The position numbers and the translations under genes are program-made. Positions 1 to 5,556 of a stretch of DNA of 6,712 bases are shown here, piece by piece. Origin of the DNA: ANME-2 cluster archaeon (GTDB taxonomy: Archaea > Halobacteriota > Methanosarcinia > Methanosarcinales > Methanocomedenaceae); contig JAMJFQ010000080.1 of assembly GCA_023544605.1 (NCBI GenBank), positions 1 through 6,712 of the forward strand, read 5' to 3'. How positions within the stretch are numbered: the first letter of the stretch is position 1; every line of letters begins with the position of its first letter. The notes below the pieces were generated by a model. It was given only the letters and a program-made list of their open reading frames with translations. It searched no databases and was not told the DNA's origin.

Positions 1-3
1 CGG

Positions 4-35
4 TATACCCCGGACAAATGTCCAGGGCCTGTATA
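4..35. repeat. Imperfect hairpin downstream of tnpA (possible IS end)
   Basis: GGAC (12-15) pairs with GTCC (20-23) around an AAAT loop. The stem continues past a C/A mismatch with C8-C10 against GGG (25-27), and TATAC (4-8) can alternatively pair with GTATA (31-35) across a three-base bulge. It lies 17 bases past the tnpA stop. IS200/IS605 elements carry subterminal imperfect palindromes that TnpA binds as single-stranded DNA, so this may be the right-end hairpin. A transcription terminator is the alternative. The window edge hides the element boundary, and no matching left-end hairpin was found between 466 and 567. Confidence 0.45.
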
Positions 36-51
36 TAGCGTTTTTTCAGGA

Positions 52-465
52 TTATCTCCTGTTATGCTCATATGTATTGTGTGCTGAGATATACTTCTCA
101 ACCACGTCCCAGCCATTGCCCACAGAGCCGTGGTAACAACTCGGAGCCCAGAAATGGTCACCACACCATTCTTTCAAATGGGGAAATTCCTTCCTGAGCA
201 CTCTGCTACTTATACCTTTGATCATCTTTGATATATAACTTACGGAATATTTTGGCGGATATTTCAGAAATATATGCACATGATCTGGATTAACCCCCAT
301 ATCTATAATCTCGATATTTAACTCAACGCAGGTCTTCCTGATTATCGCTTCAGCCACCATACCCACATCACCAACCAGTACTTTACCTCTATACTTTGGG
401 CTGAACACCATATGGTCAGTGAGCAGAGATACCGTATGCCTGTCATGCCTCAGTTCCTTTGACAT
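52..465 (-). CDS. tnpA: IS200/IS605-family transposase TnpA (Y1 HUH enzyme)
   Basis: This is a small single-strand DNA transposase of the Y1 HUH family (Transposase_17, IS200-like), which cuts and rejoins element ends through a 5'-phosphotyrosine. From the ATG at 465 it is 137 residues, the normal family length. Visible hallmarks are an N-terminal segment ending in SPKYRGKVL, the metal-binding HUH motif in PDHVHIF (His62 and His64 from this start), the conserved HFWAPS stretch, and the nucleophilic tyrosine in VEKYI (Tyr125). The frame continues upstream to TTG at 507, adding 14 residues that do not resemble the family, so the ATG is preferred; no clear Shine-Dalgarno precedes either. All catalytic residues are present and there is no frameshift, so it looks intact. 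No tnpB is visible, although one could lie left of the window. It sits 102 bases beyond the arcC stop on the same strand. Confidence 0.9.
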   Translation of the reverse strand: MSKELRHDRHTVSLLTDHMVFSPKYRGKVLVGDVGMVAEAIIRKTCVELNIEIIDMGVNPDHVHIFLKYPPKYSVSYISKMIKGISSRVLRKEFPHLKEWCGDHFWAPSCYHGSVGNGWDVVEKYISAHNTYEHNRR

Positions 466-567
466 ATTGAATTGAATATGGGACAGCAACATAAGAATCA
501 ACGGCAAGAGTAAACTGAAAGTATTGATACCATCACATAAAATAAGCCGGAGTAATCAAGCAAACAT

Positions 568-1500
568 TTATTCCACAATCACAGTCCCACCCCTCCCCTC
601 CAGCGCCTCAACCACCGTCCCGGGCCTGCACACAACCGCCCGCTCCCCGCCCTGCTCAACGAACTCCACCGCAGCCTGGATCTTTGGCCCCATACTTCCG
701 GGCGGAAACTGCCCCTCTGCCAGGTAACGGCGTGCATCCTCCACACTCAGCCTGTCCAGTTCAACCTGGCTTGGCGTATTATAATTCAGGCACACCTTAT
801 CCACAGTGGTCAGGAACATCACCACATCCGCCCCGACCTCCCTGGCCAGCAAACTCGACGCCAGGTCCTTATCGATCACCGCATCAACACCCTTCAGGTC
901 ACCGTCCTCCTCGACCACAGGAATGCCGCCGCCTCCACAGGCCACCACGATAACGCCATCCTGCACCAGGTCTTTGATTATACCAGCCTCTATAATATCC
1001 AACGGCACAGGCGAGGGCACCACCCTGCGCCAGCCCCGGCCGCTGTCCTCCACCATCGCATGGCCGCAACGTTCAAGTTCCTCTCGATGTTCCCTGTCAT
1101 AGAACGGCCCCACCGGTTTAGTAGGATTCCCGAAAGCAGGGTCGTCCGGGTCCACCAGCACCTGGGTGACCACCGGAGCCACCCGGGTATCAAGATGATG
1201 GTCCTTCAACTGGTTCACCAGGCTCTGGGCTACCATATACCCCATACTCCCCTGGGACTGGGCCACATCCACACTCAGCGGCATATACGGTGCCTTTCCG
1301 CGGGCAGCTTCCACCTGTATCATGATAAAACCCACCTGTGGCCCGTTCCCATGGGTCAGCACCACCCTGTGGCCCGCCCGCACCAGATGGGCGATATAGC
1401 CCATGGATTCAAACGTATTGTCGAACTGCTCTTTAATGGTGCCTTTCTGCCCCGGTTTGATAATAGCATTCCCGCCCAGTGCAGCGACTATAAGGCTCAA
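568..1500 (-). CDS. arcC: Carbamate kinase
   Basis: Carbamate kinase (amino-acid-kinase fold) interconverts ATP plus carbamate (from ammonia and bicarbonate) with ADP plus carbamoyl phosphate in the cytoplasm. At 310 residues it is full length. Signature stretches in order are ALGGNA (7-12), THGNGPQVG (49-57), SVDVAQSQGSMGYM (76-89), KPVGPFY (128-134), CGGGGIPV (188-195), GVDAVIDKD (204-212), TTVDKV (231-236) and PGSMGPKI (267-274). Lys128, Lys211 and Lys273 fall where catalytic or nucleotide-binding lysines lie in the family. The start is TTG: the first ATG (residue 33) would delete the GGN nucleotide-binding loop. The start overlaps the TGA of the upstream gene as TTGA, with AGGTGG just upstream, so translation is probably coupled. 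Whether it makes ATP from carbamoyl phosphate or the reverse cannot be read here, since no arginine deiminase or carbamoyltransferase gene is in view. Confidence 0.96.
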   Translation of the reverse strand: MSLIVAALGGNAIIKPGQKGTIKEQFDNTFESMGYIAHLVRAGHRVVLTHGNGPQVGFIMIQVEAARGKAPYMPLSVDVAQSQGSMGYMVAQSLVNQLKDHHLDTRVAPVVTQVLVDPDDPAFGNPTKPVGPFYDREHREELERCGHAMVEDSGRGWRRVVPSPVPLDIIEAGIIKDLVQDGVIVVACGGGGIPVVEEDGDLKGVDAVIDKDLASSLLAREVGADVVMFLTTVDKVCLNYNTPSQVELDRLSVEDARRYLAEGQFPPGSMGPKIQAAVEFVEQGGERAVVCRPGTVVEALEGRGGTVIVE

Positions 1501-2834
1501 GCACCCACCTTTTTAAGGAACTCATCTATTACCGTTTCCAGGGTCATCTCCCCTATTTCTTTTATCTCGTAGCGTACCCTGGTGGCCGGTTTATTGATAT
1601 TGACCACCCGGCTCAGGTCAATGGGTGTCCCGATGACCACAGCATCGCAATCAACTCTGTTAATGGTCTCTTCCAGATCGCTCACCTGCGTGGGGCTGTA
1701 ACCCATGGCAGGTAGCAGCGGCCCGGTGTCAGGATATTTCAGGAATGTCTCGGTAATGGTCCCCACCGTATACGGCCGGGGGTCAACTATCTCCCGTGCC
1801 CCTGCTTTTTTGGCACCAATGGTACCGGCCCCGTATTTCATGCCGCCATGAGTCAGGGTGGGCCCGTCTTCAATAACCAGCACCCGTTTACCCTTTATGA
1901 TTCCAGGATTTTCCACCGTGATGGGCGACGCAGAATCAATGATGTTAACATCCGGATTGACCTCAAGGATAGTGCGGCGCACCAGCTCGATATTTTCCAG
2001 TTCGGCAGTATCCTGTTTATTGATCACTACTACATCAGCCATTCGCAGATTTATCTCGCCAGGATAGTAAGTGAGCCCGTCCCCGGCCCTGTGGGGGTCG
2101 GCCACCACGACGTTCAGGTCTGGTTTGAAGAATGGGAAATCGTTATTACCTCCGTCCCAAACCACGATATCTGCCTCAGCCTCAGCCCTGTATAATATCT
2201 TTTCATAATCCACACCTGCGAATACCGTACATCCCACATCGATATGAGTCTCGTATTCCTCCCTTTCCTCGATGGTAGTGTCCATCCTGTCCAGGTCTTC
2301 GTGCGATGAAAAACGCTGTACTGCCTGTTTTTCCAGGTCCCCGTAGGGCATTGGATGCCTGACCACCGATGATGTCTTCCCCAGCTTTCGCAGGATTTGG
2401 CATATTTTTTTACTCACCGAGGTCTTGCCGCTGCCCGTACGCACCGCACATACTGATATCACGGGTTTGCTGCTCTTAATCATAGTAGAATCCGGTCCCT
2501 GCATAATAAAATCCGCACCAGCAGCGTTGACAATTGCACCTCTGGACATAACATAATGATACGGCACATCGCTGTAGGCAAATACAACCTGGTCAATTGA
2601 ATGCGAACGTATCAGGTCAACAAGCTCTCCTTCAGGATAAATGGGAATGCCATCAGGATACCGCTCACCGGCGAGGGCAGCCGGGTATGTCCTGCCTTCG
2701 ATATCAGGTATCTGCGTGGCAGTGAAGGCTGCCACACGGTAGGCAGGATTATTTTTGAAATATACATTGAAATTGTGAAAATCACGACCTGCTGCACCCA
2801 TTATTAAAACTTTTATAGGTTTAATTTCACTCAT
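1497..2834 (-). CDS. Cyclic 2,3-diphosphoglycerate synthetase-like P-loop protein (COG2403)
   Basis: The protein is 445 residues from the ATG at 2834, preceded by GGAG at seven bases. A TTA-less extension to an ATG at 2873 adds 13 residues without a Shine-Dalgarno, so the inner start is chosen. It matches the cPGS/COG2403 'predicted GTPase' family in length and motifs. These are an N-terminal Rossmann-like segment with GAAGRDFHNFN (13-23), a P-loop VRTGSGKT (131-138), WDGGNNDFPF (226-235), ADPHRAGDG (245-253), a GTPase-like NKQD (272-275), a glycine-rich EDGPTLTHGG (322-331), and GTPIDLSRV (402-410) near the C-terminus. Authentic cPGS of Methanothermus makes the thermoprotectant cDPG from 2,3-diphosphoglycerate and ATP, but the family also occurs in organisms not known to make cDPG. 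Coupling to carbamate kinase fits a wider nucleotide or phosphoryl-transfer role. Family membership is secure; the substrate is not. Confidence 0.85.
   Translation of the reverse strand: MSEIKPIKVLIMGAAGRDFHNFNVYFKNNPAYRVAAFTATQIPDIEGRTYPAALAGERYPDGIPIYPEGELVDLIRSHSIDQVVFAYSDVPYHYVMSRGAIVNAAGADFIMQGPDSTMIKSSKPVISVCAVRTGSGKTSVSKKICQILRKLGKTSSVVRHPMPYGDLEKQAVQRFSSHEDLDRMDTTIEEREEYETHIDVGCTVFAGVDYEKILYRAEAEADIVVWDGGNNDFPFFKPDLNVVVADPHRAGDGLTYYPGEINLRMADVVVINKQDTAELENIELVRRTILEVNPDVNIIDSASPITVENPGIIKGKRVLVIEDGPTLTHGGMKYGAGTIGAKKAGAREIVDPRPYTVGTITETFLKYPDTGPLLPAMGYSPTQVSDLEETINRVDCDAVVIGTPIDLSRVVNINKPATRVRYEIKEIGEMTLETVIDEFLKKVGA
1505..1510 (-). promoter_or_regulatory. Shine-Dalgarno supporting the TTG start of arcC
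   Basis: The minus strand reads AGGTGG, ending four bases before the TTG at 1500. It matches the archaeal anti-SD core and lies within the last codons of the upstream gene. This supports both the non-ATG start and translational coupling. Confidence 0.65.
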
Positions 2835-2841
2835 GTTGTAA

Positions 2842-2845
2842 CTCC
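2842..2845 (-). promoter_or_regulatory. Shine-Dalgarno deciding the start of the cPGS-like gene
   Basis: GGAG on the minus strand lies seven bases before the ATG at 2834, which favours that start over the in-frame ATG at 2873. The latter is preceded by AACACCCC with no SD. Confidence 0.7.
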
Positions 2846-2883
2846 AATCCCTTTTTACTGTTATAGTATTCATGGGGTGTTTT

Positions 2884-2896
2884 GGATATATTATCC
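2884..2896 (-). promoter_or_regulatory. Candidate TATA box within a GGATA/TATCC inverted repeat
   Basis: The minus strand reads GGATAATATATCC: perfect five-base arms around a three-base centre, containing ATAATATA. Its centre is about 56 bases upstream of the ATG at 2834, so a start site about 25 bases downstream would leave a leader of roughly 30 bases. It would drive the cPGS-like/arcC pair independently of the RND gene. Symmetric arms around the TATA could also bind a regulator. This is sequence inference only. Confidence 0.4.
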
Positions 2897-2921
2897 TTGC
2901 TGTTGGACTAATGAATGAAGT

Positions 2922-5147
2922 TCAGACAGTGGGGTCGTTAAGCAGGACCTCATAATTCAAATGATTCGCCCCTGGTCTGTCAATCAATATCAACATGGCA
3001 GGCAGCATAGTCAAAGTCAAAAAGAGGGTCATCAGTATAGATAAGAACGCAATGATACCGAACCATTGCATAAGCGGGAAAGGAGACAGTACCATTGCAG
3101 CAAAGCCCCCTGAGGTGGTAAGTCCCGAGGTCACGATGGCCTTGCCTATCCTTGAAAGTGAGGTCTGGATAGCATCCTGTGGATTGGCTCCGTTTTCCCT
3201 CTCCTCCTTATAACGATGCATGATATGGATGGAATAGTCCACTCCCAGTCCCAGGATGATACTATTCGTACTGATACTGAGCGTGGTCTGGGGAATATCC
3301 AGCAACCACATAAGAGCTCCGCTTATAGCTATAACCACAATTATGGGTACCATGGGGATAAGCCCCCGTACCACTGAACCGAATATCAGGAACATGGCCA
3401 TGAAAACGAACACAAAACTTATCAGTGTCATACGTATCTGGCCTTCGGTCATGGTATGCCCGATCTTATTGTTCAGTAACGGTTCTCCTGTTATGGTAAT
3501 ATCCATATCGGGTTTAATAAGAGCAATTGATGAGCGGATATTGTTCAGGGCATCGTCCAGTCTTTTTCCATCCAGGTGTTCCACGGTCAGGTCGATGACC
3601 CCGAGGGTGGCATACGGGTAATTGACCAGCTTTCGCCTCTTAACAGGGTCTATTTCATCGACCAGATGCGGGATATCTTCATTTTCGGGAAGACTGCCCT
3701 CGCCTGCCAGAACCGAGGCCAGACTATCGGTATGTTGTATACTGGGTTCATGTGCCTGTAAATACTCGGATAGAAGCAGCATTTCCTGCAATGTTCTTCT
3801 GGAGGTGATGTCGTCGGATTTTACCACCAGAATAATCGTATCGGTACCTCCTGTCAGGTCTCGCATTTCATCCATAAACCTGATAGCCTGAATGTCAGGT
3901 GGGAAGTACTGGTAGAAATCAGTAAGCGTATCCACCTTTGGATATACGGCAGCACTTGTCAGGGTCATGCCGATAATGATCAGCAGGATGAACATCGGAT
4001 GCTTTATAGAATTCCGGGCAGTGTACCCAAGTGCCCGGTCCAATATACCGGGGCTTGGTTCTATGTATTTTGAATCACCTTTGTCTATCAGTTTCAAGAC
4101 CGCTGGGATGAACCATATGGCTGTAATATAGGACAGAACAAGCCCGATCGATACGGCCATGCCAAAATACTCCAGGTCAGGGATATTAGCAAAATACATA
4201 CTGCTAAAACCTATTAGGGTGGTGATGATCGCAAGTCCCACTGCCTTACCCATGCGGGTAATGGCTATCTCGATGGCCTCATCCACACCCAGCCCTTTTG
4301 AGCGTTCTTCTTCGTACCGGGCCATGACCTGGATGCCGTAATCTATCCCCAGTCCTATCAATACGCTCAAAAAACCTGTCAATATCATGGACATGGGTAT
4401 TTCCAGCACTCCCATGATCCCAAAAGCCATAGCCAGTGCCAGGGTGACCGCCAAAAGGGGGAGGAATGGAAGATATCTTCCCCTGACAACTGTCCTGAAA
4501 AAGAGGTACAATATTATTACCATCAGTATCAAGGCCACACCGAACATCATGCCCATGCTCATGCCCATGATCATCCCGAGCTGGTAGTCCAGCATGGGCC
4601 CGCCAGAGGCCTCCACTGTCACTCCCGGGGGCCGGTCAACAAAACCAATGGCCCTTTCCATATCTACTGCAATCGCTCCCGGTTGTTCAAGTTCAGGCAC
4701 CTCGACAATGATGAGGGCAGTATCGCGCCTTGGTACCATACCTTCCATAGAACCTCTGTCGTAGGCTGTTAGCAGTGCTTCCCGGCTGGAACCCTCTTTT
4801 TCTGTCACCTTGCTGAGGGCCGAATTGGTGGATATGACATAATCCAGTCCCTGTAATTGCCTCTCCAGTCTGGCAAGGTAATCAAAAACATAAGGTTCAA
4901 GCACATCCTCACTCTTGACCATCACAAAGACCGTATCCGTGCCAAAGTCCTTCTGGTAGGACTTGAAATTATTGTACACCACACTGTCCTCAGGGAAGAA
5001 GGTCTCTGAACTGGTGACCATCTGGACCTGGGAAGCAAAAAAAAGGGATATGACCGCTACCGCCGCTACTATACCCAGGATGGTCTTTGGATGACGGATT
5101 GCATTGGTGGAAAAACCATGCAGGATAAAGTGGGTTATTCTGGAAAT
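2922..5147 (-). CDS. RND-superfamily exporter, archaeal HAE3/MmpL type
   Basis: This is a membrane transporter of the RND superfamily (MMPL domain pair; the largely archaeal hydrophobe/amphiphile efflux-3 group fits best), probably moving lipophilic molecules using an ion gradient. About 741 residues form two homologous halves, each with one TM helix, a large external loop and five TM helices. Half 1 carries GLGIDYGIQVMARY (265-278) and half 2 GLGVDYSIHIMHRY (633-646); the aspartates (269 and 637) are the usual ion-relay positions. TM2 is very Met-rich (192-201). The first ATG (5021) would remove TM1, yet the frame continues upstream through AIRHPKTILGIVAAVAV, a typical RND first helix, until a TAG at 5175-5177 with no ATG, GTG or TTG. 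ATT at 5145-5147 is chosen because GGAG lies nine bases upstream and a TATA-like box precedes it. A one-base deletion in a T5 run at 5111-5115 that hides an ATG at 5119 is the alternative. The substrate is unknown. Confidence 0.88.
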   Translation of the reverse strand: MSRITHFILHGFSTNAIRHPKTILGIVAAVAVISLFFASQVQMVTSSETFFPEDSVVYNNFKSYQKDFGTDTVFVMVKSEDVLEPYVFDYLARLERQLQGLDYVISTNSALSKVTEKEGSSREALLTAYDRGSMEGMVPRRDTALIIVEVPELEQPGAIAVDMERAIGFVDRPPGVTVEASGGPMLDYQLGMIMGMSMGMMFGVALILMVIILYLFFRTVVRGRYLPFLPLLAVTLALAMAFGIMGVLEIPMSMILTGFLSVLIGLGIDYGIQVMARYEEERSKGLGVDEAIEIAITRMGKAVGLAIITTLIGFSSMYFANIPDLEYFGMAVSIGLVLSYITAIWFIPAVLKLIDKGDSKYIEPSPGILDRALGYTARNSIKHPMFILLIIIGMTLTSAAVYPKVDTLTDFYQYFPPDIQAIRFMDEMRDLTGGTDTIILVVKSDDITSRRTLQEMLLLSEYLQAHEPSIQHTDSLASVLAGEGSLPENEDIPHLVDEIDPVKRRKLVNYPYATLGVIDLTVEHLDGKRLDDALNNIRSSIALIKPDMDITITGEPLLNNKIGHTMTEGQIRMTLISFVFVFMAMFLIFGSVVRGLIPMVPIIVVIAISGALMWLLDIPQTTLSISTNSIILGLGVDYSIHIMHRYKEERENGANPQDAIQTSLSRIGKAIVTSGLTTSGGFAAMVLSPFPLMQWFGIIAFLSILMTLFLTLTMLPAMLILIDRPGANHLNYEVLLNDPTV

Positions 5148-5156
5148 AGTAACGAA

Positions 5157-5160
5157 CTCC
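5157..5160 (-). promoter_or_regulatory. Shine-Dalgarno upstream of the ATT start of the RND gene
   Basis: GGAG on the minus strand lies nine bases before ATT (5147-5145). It is the only good SD between the upstream stop and the first TM helix, and it guides the proposed non-canonical start. Confidence 0.45.
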
Positions 5161-5182
5161 GATATACCGGAGTACTATATGG

Positions 5183-5190
5183 TATTTAAT
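5183..5190 (-). promoter_or_regulatory. Candidate archaeal TATA box for the RND gene
   Basis: The minus strand reads ATTAAATA, preceded by an A-rich stretch (GATAAA) resembling a BRE. About 25 bases downstream is near 5161, just before the GGAG at 5160. This gives a short leader of about 14 bases to the ATT start. Box, SD and start are mutually consistent; there is no experimental support. Confidence 0.45.
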
Positions 5191-5208
5191 TTTATCAATA
5201 TGAATGCT

Positions 5209-5265
5209 GAAAAAAAAAGAAAAAGGGAGGGGATGGAGGAAAAAGATATGATTCTTAATGAATCA
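5209..5265 (-). terminator. Hairpin plus oligo-T terminator after the CxxC gene
   Basis: On the minus strand, TGATTC/GAATCA arms (5249-5254 and 5260-5265) form a six-pair stem with a five-base loop that overlaps the stop codon. A pyrimidine tract follows, with runs T5 (5244-5240), T5 (5224-5220) and T9 (5218-5210), interrupted by a single A at 5234. Archaeal termination commonly relies on such T-rich tracts. It would separate the small gene from the RND promoter immediately downstream. Confidence 0.65.
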
Positions 5266-5394
5266 CGTAGTGCAATCCATGCAGACATATTTCTGCAGCA
5301 ACTGGATGTCAGGAGTAAGTTCCATCACTCTTTGTCCGCATGACGTACACACTTTCCTGTTCAGTTCCAGTTCGGGTTTGACTCGTGTTTCCAT
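5263..5394 (-). CDS. 43-residue CxxC/CxxC zinc-knuckle protein
   Basis: This small open frame is below usual ORF cutoffs but well supported. It starts with ATG at 5394, with GGTGAT four bases upstream, a TATATATA box at a suitable distance, and a hairpin plus T-tract terminator after the TGA. The product has a charged N-terminus (METRVKPELELNRK), then CTSCG (Cys16, Cys19), an 18-residue linker containing LTPDIQLLQ, and CMDC (Cys38, Cys41) ending CTT. All four cysteines are in two CxxC pairs, the pattern of a treble-clef or zinc-ribbon knuckle binding one Zn(II), or possibly an Fe-S or redox site. It has no TM segment or signal peptide, so it is probably cytoplasmic. It is divergent from sucC and has its own transcription unit. 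I do not recognise a named family; roles in nucleic-acid binding, protein interaction or metal handling are possibilities only. Confidence 0.75.
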   Translation of the reverse strand: METRVKPELELNRKVCTSCGQRVMELTPDIQLLQKYVCMDCTT

Positions 5395-5398
5395 TTAA

Positions 5399-5404
5399 AT
5401 CACC
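5399..5404 (-). promoter_or_regulatory. Shine-Dalgarno of the CxxC gene
   Basis: GGTGAT on the minus strand ends four bases before the ATG. It is a perfect match to the 3' anti-SD of archaeal 16S rRNA, and it is the strongest argument that this tiny frame is translated. Confidence 0.7.
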
Positions 5405-5426
5405 AATCTATCATTATTATTAATGC

Positions 5427-5434
5427 TATATATA
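5427..5434 (-). promoter_or_regulatory. Candidate TATA box for the CxxC gene
   Basis: TATATATA, preceded on the minus strand by purine-rich GTAAGG (BRE-like), is centred about 37 bases upstream of the ATG at 5394. A start site about 25 bases downstream leaves a leader of about 12 bases including the SD, the usual archaeal arrangement. Confidence 0.55.
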
Positions 5435-5493
5435 CCTTACGTAGATTTATAATGATTATACATTATTATTATATATTCGGGCGTTCCACATCA

Positions 5494-5512
5494 TTTATAC
5501 AATCATTATATG
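5494..5512 (+). promoter_or_regulatory. Candidate TATA region for sucCD
   Basis: Two overlapping TATA-like boxes, TTTATAC (5495-5500 region) and ATTATATG (5505-5512), lie 45-60 bases before the sucC ATG. Either would put a start site near 5523-5535 and leave a leader of roughly 20-35 bases. Which is used cannot be decided by eye. Confidence 0.35.
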
Positions 5513-5556
5513 TCATAGGTCCGTATAACTGGTAATAACTAAGAGGCGGGACCAAT

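Larger units (their letters stand above)
5395..5556. other. AT-rich divergent intergenic region between the CxxC gene and sucC
   Basis: This 162-base, strongly AT-rich spacer holds both promoters. It contains an 11-base direct repeat CATTATTATTA (5412-5422 and 5461-5471), a near-repeat AATSATTATA (5451-5460 and 5501-5510), and an inverted pair TAATGATT/AATCATTA (5450-5457 and 5501-5508). The spacings are about 50 bases. They could be operator sites or chance in an AT-rich stretch. No ORF or RNA gene is seen. Confidence 0.5.

Noticed and set aside
466..507. TTG start at 507 for TnpA
   Set aside because: It adds 14 residues not seen in the family. The ATG at 465 gives the usual length.
521..530. 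GTAT-TG-ATAC palindrome between arcC and tnpA
   Set aside because: The two-base loop is too small for a stable hairpin, and it does not resemble the hairpin at 4-35, so it is not called an IS end or terminator.
1060..1572. 170-residue plus-strand frame
   Set aside because: It is antisense to carbamate kinase and the end of the cPGS-like gene, whose reading frames are unequivocal. It has no recognisable motif.
2835..2873. ATG at 2873 as start of the cPGS-like gene
   Set aside because: It has no SD, and the extra 13 residues look unlike the family N-terminus. The ATG at 2834 has GGAG at seven bases.
5104..5343. 79-residue plus-strand frame rich in Lys, Glu and Arg
   Set aside because: It runs antisense across the RND 5' end, the oligo-T terminator and most of the CxxC gene. 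Its charged stretch is only the complement of the terminator pyrimidine tract, and it has no convincing SD or family resemblance.
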